Shown here piece by piece: positions 1 through 9,612 of a stretch of DNA of 64,000 bases. Below the pieces are notes generated by a model, which saw nothing but the letters and a program-made list of their open reading frames with translations, did no database searches and was not told where the DNA came from. Each line of letters starts with the position of its first letter. Positions within the stretch are counted from its first letter, which is position 1. Source of the stretch: Pomphorhynchus laevis (lineage: Eukaryota; Acanthocephala; Palaeacanthocephala; Echinorhynchida; Pomphorhynchidae); contig WNNJ02002011.1 of NCBI GenBank assembly GCA_012934845.2, forward strand, positions 1 through 64,000, given 5' to 3'. Position numbers and translations under genes: made by a program.

Positions 1-105
1 CATATATTATAATTTTAATATTCAAAAAATGTAACTTAAGTAAGTAAAGTAACTAAAGTTATTACAAATTGTCAATAGATTCTAAGCAAAAATTAAAAAA
101 CATAC

Positions 106-2437
106 CATTACATAGTCATCAATGTCAAACATAAAGGGCTCTTGACCAAAATTAGCTTTGACCTGACAATCAGTAGACTGCATACCAACAGCGGGGTGTA
201 TATTACCCTAAATCGACTATAAAATACTTAGGCAGTCGAGATATTGCAAATTACCACAGATTTATTACATGCCGCACCTAAAAATAATTCAAAGAAATTT
301 AAATTTAAAGCAAATTAAGATTAAATCTTTTGAAAATAATTATAAATTTGCGATGAAGCTAAAATATTAGTAACATTATCGAATGTAGCAAAATCTCTTA
401 TATCAAATTAAGTTAGATTAACAAAATCTATTATAATAAAAATCGACTAATTTATATGCCTTATGTGCTTATTGAATACATACATCAAAATCATTCAAAA
501 AATGCTTTTCTAAAATACTTAAGTGAATTCTAAAAATTCTTTTATTGAATTCACTTATATGATCTCATATAATCATTGAATTCAATGATTATATGCATTA
601 TGATCTCAACATAAATGAGATCAGAAGTGAGATTTGAAGATAAAACTTAGCGCAAGATAAAAAATTTAAAAAATCAATTAAATACCAAATTCTAAAGCAC
701 ATCTTTTCAAGCACAGACTTACCAAGATTTAGTCCATTTTTAGTATAGAACAAAGTAGATCGTAATCGATTTAAGCCGCAGCCTATAACATCTCCACGAC
801 TATACGGAGGTCCATAATCCTCTCCGTTTACGGATGCATTAAAAGCTTTTCCGTCGTCAGCATGATACCCATAGCTATTCTTATCCCAACCTACAGAATA
901 AAGAATAAATCAAATTTTACAATAATTATGTTTATATCATATTCATAAATGCGTATTCATAAAAGCATCTCAAAAAATTCGGTTTCAGAAATTCATTACA
1001 TTAAAGGTTTAATGTACTGAAGAATTTCTTACTGTACTGGATGGCAAGCCTAGCCGGTAAGGCGTAGACCCACAGACAGAAAGAATCTATATTCGAATCT
1101 GAAAGTGCAAATATTGTTCAAAAGGAGATTTCAGCAGTACACATCCTTCTGATGAGTCCTGGTGTACCATTACACGTAAGCAGCGGACGAAACAATACCA
1201 ATATGTTAGGCTTAAATCTGCCATGTTATCAGCCAATGTGTATGGTGTTGGAAGTAATAAAGGAATGATTTCGTAGCTGGTTTCTTTTTCAAAATCACCT
1301 TTTGTGATCTAGCAAAATTGATAAAATGAACGAATCCATAAAAGGATAACCTGCACCGATTCAACGATCTCTTGATCACATCAGCGTTAGATATGCGTTA
1401 TATATTTAAGTAAACTTCGGAAAATATAGTTTCAGAAATTCGTCAAAGGTTTCATATACTGAGAAATTTCTAGCTTTACTGGATAGTGATTCTAGATATT
1501 ATGAATATTATATTATCCATATTGGAGCTGGATCAAAATAAATAAGAAATTATTTTTGATATTTCGCTAATTTCTGTTAGCATCTTCAGAAAATTACATC
1601 TGAACATGCTAATAGAAGGAATCGGAATATCAAAAACGTATTTCTCCTTTCTTTGATCCAGCTCCAATAGTTCTTTATCAATAATGGATCATTATCAACC
1701 ATTTAAAATCTTTTTTTAAATTTTATTTGATATTTTGCTAGTCTCTGTTAGCATCTTGAGAAAATTACATCTTCAGAGTAATTACATCATAATGACAAAT
1801 TATGAAATTTTATCTTACAGACAAAATAAAATCTAAAGATGTTATAAAGAATTATTGGAGTTGGATCAAAGAAAAATTGATCCAGCTCAAATCAAAGAAT
1901 TTTAAAATCCATATTTTACACAAAAATTTTAGTAAAATTAAATGTTAAACCATAAATTAAACAAATTTAGAAAAAATGTAATAAAATCTAAACGTAAAGT
2001 TAGCCATATTCTGAAGATTCTAACAAAAGTTAGCGAGATATATCATAAAATAATTTCCTATTTTCTTTGATCCAGCTCCAATATTTCTTTATCAATAATG
2101 GATCAGTATCAACTATTTAAAATAGTATTACTGTTAAGATATTTGAAAATGCAAATTAAAAATTGTAATTAATTTAAAAAATGCTAAAATTGTAACATGA
2201 CTACTTTAATAGAAGCTTGCGTACCAGGCAGCCTCTGCAAATTACTCTGTCTTTCCATTAATCCGACTGCTAAATACCTATATAATCAAACACATAAAAA
2301 GAAGCAAGAATAATTCAGTTTTTACCCATCTTTACCATCATCTACAATTGTTACTTCAAAATAAAATATGCCGCATTCTTTAGGAATTTCATTGTCAGTT
2401 CGAATTGCGGCAGCATCGTGAGATGACAAACCGAATC
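106..2437 (-). CDS. RANBP9: RanBP9/RanBP10-like (Ran-binding protein M) SPRY gene, partial, 4 exons plus a probable microexon
   Basis: Exons on the minus strand are 2437-2326, 2277-2225, 890-723, probably 277-255, and 207-106. All have GT/AG borders and matching phases. In order they read CGIFYFEVTIV, then YLAVGLMERQ...LQRLP, then GWDKNSYGYHADDG with GDVIGCGLN and FYTKNGLNLG, and finally NFGQEPFMFDIDDYV. This is the SPRY domain of RanBPM, a scaffold subunit of the CTLH (GID) E3 ubiquitin ligase complex; the series GHGKNHKDAAS in the vertebrate protein aligns without gaps to GFGLSSHDAAA here. The 23-base exon restores phase and exact length between the last two large exons, but its seven residues are not similar to the vertebrate ones, so it is tentative. 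Upstream exons (5' of 2437) were not found. The LisH, CTLH and CRA parts lie beyond the left edge. The intron 891-2224 is full of ribozyme-bearing repeats. Confidence 0.9.
982..1484 (+). mobile_element. tRNA-like SINE/retrozyme-like repeat inside a RanBP9 intron
   Basis: A roughly 60-base sequence at 982-1042 recurs in direct orientation at 1429-1484, so the block looks like one monomer plus the start of the next, period about 445. Just after the first copy is a tRNA-like stretch with a possible pol III A box (1051-1063, TAGCCGGTAAGGC) and B box (1089-1100, ATTCGAAT core) at normal spacing. A hammerhead ribozyme core follows at 1149-1193. Linking pol III boxes to a hammerhead is known from schistosome Sm-alpha repeats. 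The A and B boxes are imperfect, so pol III activity is inference. Confidence 0.5.
1130..1215 (+). ncRNA. Hammerhead ribozyme-like motif (type I)
   Basis: CTGATGA at 1149-1155 is followed by stem II, GTCC (1156-1159) paired with GGAC (1185-1188), and then GAAAC (1189-1193). The long stem II loop carries its own GTGTA/TACAC hairpin. Stem III can form as ACA (from 1191) with TGT near 1204, giving a GUU-type cleavage site. Stem I is weak, about three pairs. All invariant core bases are present, but the outer helices are poor, so activity is uncertain. Confidence 0.55.
1562..1589 (-). ncRNA. Hammerhead ribozyme core, minus strand
   Basis: Read on the minus strand: CTGAAGA (1589-1583, the allowed CUGANGA core), one base, stem II GCTAA/TTAGC (five perfect pairs, six-base loop), then GAAA (1565-1562). 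A decayed copy in the opposite orientation starts near 1602 and another decayed minus copy spans about 1731-1765. Stems I and III are not clear. Confidence 0.5.
2011..2038 (+). ncRNA. Decayed hammerhead core, plus strand
   Basis: CTGAAGA (2011-2017) is followed by stem II CTAAC/GTTAG (five pairs, AAAA loop, 2020-2033) and GAGA where GAAA is expected (2035-2038). It is the inverted partner of the core at 1562-1589. The changed core base predicts an inactive copy. Confidence 0.45.
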
Positions 2438-3413
2438 CTGAATAGTCATATCAGCAAAGACTTAATTGAAAATATTTTAACTTTTATAGAACGTACACTA
2501 TCTGATGTTATACGATCAATTGTTTAACTATTTAATGCATATGAAACATTTTTGAATCAAATGTTTATGGATTAATTGTTATGAGTAGCAAATAATGCAA
2601 CTTTATAGCTAAAATACTAAAATTTTATAATAACAAGTAGAGATGCATCTGCAAGCGCTCAACTTGGAGAGGCAAAATCATTGGCTCAATAAGACTTGAA
2701 TGTTATTGTTTGCGCAAGTTGCAAATATCAAGTTTGTGAATGTCTCACAGCAAATAACGATAATATTTCAAAACGATAAAATTTCGATTTCATGATCGGA
2801 AAGATGTAACCAGTAATTTTGTTCGGATCCATGTATAGATATAGTGCATGATTTTTGTTAATTCATTATAAATATGGATCAATATAAGTTAATTTTAATC
2901 ATTAAATACGATTTTTTCAATACCAAATTGTAATGCTGCTAAGATTTTTGAACTATTGACAACGAATAGAAAGCGTTCATACATAAATTGCATATTTCTT
3001 TTATAATTTATCAGATTAAAAAGATAAAATAAATTATAAATTATAAATATATGGATATTATAACAATAAGATATTAAAAATAATTGAAGTATTCTTATAC
3101 TATCCATATTTTTGGAATTTTGGAGCAAGATCGATAAAACAATATTTTCATATTTCGATTAATCTTCCAAGTCGCATCATCAGAAACAGAACGCTGTGAT
3201 TTTGATTATGCTTGCAGCATCCAGCGAAATATAAACATAAATTAGTATTTTCTTGTTCTAATGTCATTTATAAGATTAAAAATTAGGAATCATTTGGGAA
3301 ACTGCTATGTTATCAGGTTTATTGTTTAACCCAAGATAGCAACGGTTTAACGATTTTGCTGTCTACCTGTTTCTTGAACGCTCTGATTTAGTATCCAATT
3401 GATTTAAATAATA
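2438..3413. other. Probable 5' intron of the RanBP9-like gene, no exon recognised
   Basis: AT-rich DNA in which the preceding exon of the SPRY gene must lie or be spanned, but no stretch encoding the expected residues upstream of the SPRY was found. A weak hammerhead-like sequence sits on the minus strand near 3135-3182 (CTGATGA, imperfect stem II, then GAAA). Nothing else is supported. Confidence 0.3.
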
Positions 3414-3627
3414 ATAAAGATGACAAAAACCAACGCAAAATTTATTGAATTGAATATTTCGATGCCTAGCTGGCATCATTTTCACCAATTGTAAAAACTT
3501 AATATAACCAAGACAAATTTCAATTTGTCTTGGTTATATTAAGCTCTTACAATTGGTAAAGATGATGCCAGCTAGGCATCGAAATATTCAATTCAATAAA
3601 TTTTGCGTTGGTTTATGCCATCTTTCT
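3414..3627. repeat. Long fold-back (about 100-base arms)
   Basis: The left arm 3414-3515 is repeated inverted in 3520-3627 with very few differences. The core arm 3427-3479 matches 3562-3614 essentially perfectly and the gap is only a few bases. It has no ORF. It could be a MITE-like element or a local inverted duplication. Confidence 0.8.
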
Positions 3628-3961
3628 TCTAATTTAAATGCTATTACACCGTCGCAATCCTCATTCAAATTCAATTTATCTAATTGATAGTTGTTGTGTT
3701 AATTCTCTTCAGTCATTCTGAACTGTAAAATTTAAGCGGAGTTTTCAAATAAAAGCCAATTAAATTATTTAATAATTTTGATGTAAACCACTTCTTACCA
3801 GATAGAAGGGTAACGTTTTGCAGTTTGTATGCACGGCAGCAGGATTCGTTGATTATGCCGAGGCAACATTTATGTAGATAAGCGATAATAAATTTCATTT
3901 GCATGTCATAATAATGTCCAAACAACAAGAGTTTTTGTATAGTAAGTGAGTAAATGATCAT

Positions 3962-4168
3962 GTTATTGTAAATTGCACTCACTGAAACACGTTCATCGGT
4001 GAGTGCAATTTACAATAACGATCCACTGCAAAAGCGATAAAGTAGGGCATCTTATAATTATTAAGCGTATTAAATAGAGGAAAGGTGAGTGATATAAAGT
4101 CATCTGTAAATGTATTTACAGATGTAAATACACGTTAAAGATATATTTACATCTTTAACGTGTATTTC
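3962..4168. repeat. Two adjacent short fold-backs
   Basis: The 21-base arm 3962-3982 is perfectly inverted at 3999-4019. At 4101-4124 an 11-base arm is inverted around a two-base centre, and its tail is reused in a second hairpin to about 4168, giving a copy, inverted copy, copy ladder. No gene is seen in 3628-4200. Confidence 0.75.
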
Positions 4169-4204
4169 ACGTTAAAATAAGTCTTGGTTATTAAAACTCT
4201 TACA

Positions 4205-4328
4205 TTCCAGATTATTCCTGTCAGTTCCAGATTATTCCTGTCAGTTCCAGATTATTCCTGTCAGTTCCAGATTATTCCTGTCAGTTCCAGATTATTCCTG
4301 TCAGTTCCAGATTATTCCTGTCAGTTCC
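4205..4328. repeat. 20-base minisatellite, about six units
   Basis: The 20-base unit TCAGTTCCAGATTATTCCTG is repeated without change five times from 4221 to 4320, with part-units at both ends. The sequence that follows (GCTCGCTACGCTCGCGG and onward to about 4420) recurs at 31112-31215, where only one unit is present. The array therefore expanded inside a dispersed repeat, possibly the 5' leader of the CR1-like LINE that begins just downstream. Confidence 0.9.
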
Positions 4329-4524
4329 GCTCGCTACGCTCGCGGATTGAACTCAATCTATCGATAATAGGTCATGCCTAAAAAAGCGCGATTTCAGATC
4401 CCTGGTCCTGATCAAGAATCTTCCACATCGGAATGCAATGATGGTTATACTAGCTTTGGAGTTGGATGCGATTCCAAAGATTGCGATGTATTAACACGTT
4501 CGTGTAAAAATATCCGACCACTCG

Positions 4525-5697
4525 GTGTATAAACGTAAACATTTCACTTGCGGTTTTTGTACATCAGTACGACTACTACAGTTATCCTGCTCATCTACTC
4601 CTGTATCACACACGACCACTCAGACCAATGCTGTTTTAGATGTTTCCCTCGCATCAACACCTGACTTCGCATCATATAATCCCATTATTGAACCTACTCT
4701 CTCACACACTCCTCGTTCAACTACGTACCAAACTTCCATTAATCTTTCTCATTCTAACAATGCTAACGGTAAAGCTTTTCATCTCGTACCTCCTCTTTCC
4801 TATTCCTCCCCCAATCTAAATAAATCTCAAACTTCTTTATTCTCCTCACGTACTCCTTACTCGACCTCTCCTGTATCACCTCTCAATAATTTACACCCTT
4901 CCATCAAAATCATTTCCAGTAACATTTCCGATCAACTGATTCAACACTCCATTCCTGTCACTCATGCCCCAACCTATTTTAATTCTCCTTACTCTACCTC
5001 CCAAGTAACACTTCCAAATAATTTACATCCTTCATTTAAAATCATATCCAGTCACATCTCTGATCAACCGATTCAACACCCCGCTCCTGTCACACTTGCT
5101 CCAACCAATATTAATTCTTTATCAAGCACCCCTGTCATTTCCACTTCTATCTGCTCATCTACCTCGACTCCTACCAGCTCTGTCCGTCCACCACTTCCAC
5201 GAAATCGTTTTCCTTCGCGCGATCGCTGTATAATCATATCAAACTTAAAGCTTTCCGAATCTGCTTCTCCACAATCTCGCCTCGATGATGATGTATCTGC
5301 TTTCAGGTCTATCCTAGCAACCATTCTTCCTGATGATAACCCATCACTCTTCAATAATATCGCTCCTGTATCCTTTATTCGTTTAAACAAATCCACTAAA
5401 TCCAATCATCTCAGTCCTCCACTCTTAAAAATCGTTTTCCGACATAGTTCACATGCCTCTTCGGTACTCTCCCAACGTTTTAAACTTCTTACCACTTCAT
5501 CTACTTGCCGTATCTTTCCTGACCGCTCCCCTTCTGATATTGCCCAGCTCAATTTAGCTCGCATTGAAAAACATCGACGTGAAACAAACGGCGAGTCATC
5601 CTTATCTATACGTAAAATCAACGGAAATTTTCACGTTCTTCACACAAGGCCAAAAATTCGATGGCGTCCCATCTCTCCCCCTTGTCTTCTTCGCTAG
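4525..5697 (+). CDS. ORF1 protein of the CR1-like LINE
   Basis: A 390-residue frame, open from about 4495, with no ATG near its start; the first plausible initiator, GTG at 4525, is only nominal. It starts with KRKHFTCGFC, a Cys-x2-Cys resembling the PHD-like finger at the start of some CR1 ORF1 proteins. A long Ser/Thr/Pro-rich linker follows with an internal duplication (the stretch around residues 114-145 recurs around 155-190). The basic C-terminal part has predicted helices (ARIEKHRRETNGE). CR1 ORF1 proteins bind element RNA. It overlaps ORF2 by 37 bases. A missing upstream exon or frameshift could hold the true start. Confidence 0.7.
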   Translation: MYKRKHFTCGFCTSVRLLQLSCSSTPVSHTTTQTNAVLDVSLASTPDFASYNPIIEPTLSHTPRSTTYQTSINLSHSNNANGKAFHLVPPLSYSSPNLNKSQTSLFSSRTPYSTSPVSPLNNLHPSIKIISSNISDQLIQHSIPVTHAPTYFNSPYSTSQVTLPNNLHPSFKIISSHISDQPIQHPAPVTLAPTNINSLSSTPVISTSICSSTSTPTSSVRPPLPRNRFPSRDRCIIISNLKLSESASPQSRLDDDVSAFRSILATILPDDNPSLFNNIAPVSFIRLNKSTKSNHLSPPLLKIVFRHSSHASSVLSQRFKLLTTSSTCRIFPDRSPSDIAQLNLARIEKHRRETNGESSLSIRKINGNFHVLHTRPKIRWRPISPPCLLR

Positions 5698-8570
5698 TCG
5701 ATCTCGCTCCTAAGCATACTTTTCGTCTTAGTCTATTCAACACTCGCTCCATTCTTCATAAAGCTGATATGCTTCTCGATATCTTCGATCAATTATCTAT
5801 CGATATTCTCTGCATTACCGAATCCTGGCATTGTGACTCCGACGATCTTGCTATTCGTCGTCTATGTCGCTCTGGTTGTTCTCTAGTTGAATCAGCTCGT
5901 CAAATTGCATCTCATACATCTACTGCGTCTAACCATGGCGGTATTGTTGCCATTGCTCGTCACCCAATGTCTTTACGTAAAATTAACGTTAACATCCGTT
6001 ACACCTCGTTCGAATTACTCATATGCAGATTATCAACTCCTTTCCCTCTGGAACTTGTGATTGTATACCGTCCAGGTTCAGTTGCCCCCTCACGTATCTT
6101 CTTTAACAACCTTGCAGATCTTATGTCTCACTGTTCATTGTCTTATACTCCTTCTTTTGTTCTCGGTGACTTTAACATTCGTCTTGATCGCCCGGCTGAC
6201 TCTGACTCTATCACTTTAACTAATCTTTTTTCTGATTTTAACTATAAATTACTTTCAACAAGCCCAACTCATATTCTCGGCGGTGCTCTCGACATCATTG
6301 CTGTTCCTAACTGCTTCAATGACTATACCTCCTTGTCAATTACTGATCCTGGTTTGTCCGATCATTTCCTTGTCACTCTTACTCTTACTCGTCCCCATCC
6401 TCCTTCTCCGCCTTTACCTTTATCTACACCAAGTCGACCCTGGAAGCTTCTCGATATCCCTGTTCTCTGCACAGCCTTACTCAATTCTTCACTCTTTTCA
6501 CTTCCTCTTAACTATCTCTCTCCCGATGATCTCTGCATTCTGTTTGATTCTGAACTTACGTCGATCCTCAATAACCTTCTACCTAGTCGACTTCGACGTT
6601 CCCAGCGCTTGCGCCATGCTCCCTGGTTCGATTCTGACTGTAGTCTTTCTAAGCGTCGACTCCGTCACTCTTTTCGTATGTATAAACGCTTTCTTAAACG
6701 TTCACCCAACTCACTCCCTCCAAATCTTCGTGATTCCTACTTTTCTCAACGCCGTTCACATCTCATTCTTATACGTACTAAACGTACTCTCTTTTGGCGA
6801 AATCAACTCGAGTCATCTTCCAACTCTAAATCTCATTGGAAAATCTTAAACTCAATTCTTTCACGATCATCTACCCCTTGTAATATAAATCCTGATGAAT
6901 TTTCTTCTTATCTACAAACTAAGCTATCTAATTTACTTTTCCTACTACCCATAGCCCCCTTGTACCCACTCTTATCTTTAAATACTTCCCTCCAGAACTA
7001 TTTCACATTCTTCCCGTTTCGTCTGATGAAGTTTCTTCGGTTCTGCTGTCATTACCTAATAAAACCTCTCCTTCTGACCCAATTCCCACTCACTTGCTTA
7101 AAAATATCTGCTCCTTTATCTTACCCTTCCTAACCACATTGTTCAACTCGTCCATCCGTAGCCGTACATTTCCTTCCATCTGGAAATGCGCCACTGTTCG
7201 TCCTCTCATCAAAAAGCAATCTCTCGACTCCTCACTACCATCTTCGTACCGTCCAATCTCACTTCTCCCAACCCTCTCTAAACTCCTTGAGCGTCTCGTT
7301 CTCAAACAAGTTAATACATGTCTCTATTCTTCTAACTTGTTTCCTCCCTTCCAAGCCGCTTTTCGCTCTAATTACTCTAACGAAATTGCATGTCTTAAAG
7401 TTTATAACGACTTACTCATATCGAGAGATCATAAATTAGGTAGTGTCATAGTTTCTCTTGATCTGTCGTCTGCTTTTGACATCGTCGATCACTCGATTCT
7501 TCTCCATCGCCTTCGTCATGATTATGGCTTCTCTTTACCCACTGTATCATGGTTTTCTTCATATCTATCAAACCGTACATTTCGCGTATATTCTAACTCT
7601 TCTCTCTCCCATCCTTCGTCCATTCCGTCCGGTGTTCCACAAGGCTCCGTATTAGGCCCTATACTTTTCTCTCTTCTTCTTGGTGATTTGTCTTCGATTT
7701 CTCATAAATTTAACTTCCATGTTATGCAATATGCTGATGACATTCTCATCTATGCTCATGCACCTGTTTATCGTATTCACGATCTTAGTGTTTCCGCTTC
7801 CGACTGTCTTGTCTCAATTTCCAATCATCTTTCTTCCCTTCGCCTTTCTCTGAATCCTGATAAATCTAAAATTATGTGGATCCTACCTCGAAGCTTCGGC
7901 GTAGAACCTCCTTCCGTATCATTAAATTCTACAATTCTTCCTATCGTTGATAATCTCGTTTTCCTAGGCTTCCATTTTGACAACCGACTTTCACTTAAAA
8001 CCTTTCGTCAGAGATAAAGTACGCTCATCTACCTTGATACTCCGCAACCTCCGTCAAGTTCGTAGATTGATCGATTTCCCTTCTTGTATGACTCTCATAT
8101 CATCTCTCCTTTTTTCTAGACTCGATTATTGTCTTAGTCTATTTTCCAACTCACCTAAATCCACTCTTCTTCCCCTACAACGCATCGTCAACGCAGCTGT
8201 CCGAATTCTCCTCCGTCTTCGTCGTTTTGATCATACATCCTACCATCTTGCTTCTCTCGATTTGCCTACAATTTATTGTCGTGTTCAAATTCGTCTTCTT
8301 ATCGTTGCTTTCCGCCTTGTAACTTTTCATACCCCTTCATTTCTCAACCTTCCTTTTCTTGATAATTCTCGTCCTGTTTACTGTTCCTTGCGTTCCTGTA
8401 ATTCCCTTCTTTTACATGTCCCAAACTACTCTACCTCCTTTGGACTCCGCTCCTTCCTGGTGGCTGCTCCTCTATCGTGGAATCATCTGCCCATTCATAT
8501 ACGCCAATCAACTTCCCTGCAGTGCTTCAAACGACAAATCCGATCCCATTTTAACAATTTATCTGCTTGA
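5661..8570 (+). pseudogene. ORF2 of the CR1-like LINE: APE endonuclease plus reverse transcriptase, two frameshifts
   Basis: The endonuclease comes first: LFNTRSILHKADML, then LCITESWH (catalytic Glu), LGDFNIRLD (GDFN), and GLSDHFLV (SDH). The RT follows: YRPISLLPTLSKLLERLV, motif A VSLDLSSAFDIVDH, motif B SGVPQGSVLGPILFSLLL, motif C YADDILIYAH. The CR1-type tail runs to 8570. One base has been lost near 6935 in the linker, and one extra A lies in the A run near 7995. Otherwise all catalytic residues are present. The encoded enzyme would nick genomic DNA and copy its own mRNA by target-primed reverse transcription. Confidence 0.88.
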
Positions 8571-8597
8571 CTTTTTCATTTTTGTTTGTGGACTTGT

Positions 8598-8640
8598 AAG
8601 CGTACAGCTTGTACACATTTGCCACGTTAAATAAATTTGT
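8598..8640 (+). promoter_or_regulatory. Conserved 3' stem-loop of the CR1-like LINE
   Basis: GCGTACA-GCT-TGTACAC at 8600-8616 folds into a seven-pair stem with one mismatch. The same hairpin, with compensatory changes, is in the copies at 28716-28732 (perfect), 31808-31824 (minus) and 52970-52985. It is probably the RT recognition element at the RNA 3' end, as known for CR1/L2-type LINEs. Confidence 0.6.
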
Positions 8641-8650
8641 AAAAAAAATT

Positions 8651-9384
8651 AAAATTAATCTGTAAGGGGGACCTGAACAGGCAAAGCTAAATCATTTAAA
8701 AAGTATGAATGTCTTCTTTTGTAACTTGATGCTTCAAGTTTCAAATATCGGCAGTATATTTTCCAATTTAAAAACACCTGTATAATTCTTAAAAATGGAA
8801 TCAACGTACATCCCATAAATGTACATAATCTAACTTAAAACATTTATACGTTAGAACTACGTTGATTTTAATTTTTGTTAAATTGAAAGGCCATAACCTG
8901 CAATTTGCTAGGATGTTGCCTTTCAATTCAATAAACTTAAGAAAAAAGCAGGTATCATTCAAATTCAAGGATTTTGATTTTAATTGGTACTAACTGATAG
9001 ATAAATTATTTAATTGATATTATTTATTAGTACCGAAAGAAATAACATATATGTAAGTATCGTTTACCTGAGTAGGTGATAGTGAGATCATCTGTGCCAA
9101 CACAAAGTGAAGGAAATTTGTCTTTTATATTCCAAGTTTTTGGTAATATATCCCTGCAGGTTTCCGGGGTAGAGTTTATGTACGCATACTGCCTTGATTG
9201 AATCATTTGATCAATTAAAACAATTAGAGATCTAGAAAGTTTAATAACATAAGTTTTGAAGTCATTCAAATGAGTTGACGAGTTGATTAGTTGATTAGTT
9301 AATGTATGTAAATAATATATTTATTTTAAAAATGCACAATATTCCGATAGCTCCTGCAACATCATCTATAAATAATAATATATT
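8651..9384. other. AT-rich spacer with one hairpin
   Basis: No gene recognised. At about 8881-8929 an 11-base arm AATTGAAAGGC is inverted as GCCTTTCAATT around a 27-base loop. A related hairpin lies at 36047-36118. An 80-residue minus-strand ORF at 9027-9269 has no recognisable features. Confidence 0.35.
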
Positions 9385-9525
9385 CATTTAGCGCGGCAAA
9401 TGAGTGCCAGCTGCACGCTTACCAGTCCACTAACAGAAAATGAAAAGTCAAGCAGATAAGTTGTTTAAACGGGATCGGATATGGCGTTTAAAACACGACA
9501 TTGAGGTTGATTGGCGCATTATTAA
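9385..9525 (-). mobile_element. CR1-like LINE 3' fragment
   Basis: On the minus strand this matches the last about 140 bases of the element at 8500-8640, including the 3' hairpin (GAGTGC/GCACGC, one mismatch, 9402-9418). Truncated at its 5' side. Confidence 0.8.
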
Positions 9526-9612
9526 TTTACAGCAGAGTGAGCAAAAGCTCGTTACAAGGTGATTCACAATAGTCACAAAGTTAAAATAAAAAAATGAAAA
9601 AATGTCATGTAA

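Larger units (their letters stand above)
1517..2095. repeat. Nested palindromic repeats with hammerhead-like arms
   Basis: The same about 19-base end, TATTGGAGCTGGATCAAA, opens the block near 1519 and recurs inverted near 1651-1670, again forward near 1853, and inverted near 2062-2081. A 45-base inner sequence ending in TTAGCATCTTCAGAAAAT appears at 1558-1593 and 1731-1770, and inverted at about 2008-2045. The flanks after 1670 and 2080 are also near-identical (a TTATCAATAATGGATCA stretch). This fits two copies of a MITE-like or retrozyme-like palindrome, each arm built around a hammerhead core. Confidence 0.6.
4330..8650 (+). mobile_element. CR1/L2-like non-LTR retrotransposon, nearly full length
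   Basis: Two-ORF LINE: a Ser/Thr/Pro-rich ORF1 (4525-5697) overlaps the start of an APE endonuclease/RT ORF2 (5661-8570). The 3' UTR has a short hairpin (8600-8616) shared by all copies and ends in an A-rich tract near 8640. The end of ORF2 (RLDYCLSLF, QRIVNAAVRILLRL) is typical of the CR1/L2 group. ORF2 has two single-base frameshifts, so this copy is recently dead or close to intact. G+C content looks higher than in the surrounding DNA. Confidence 0.9.
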
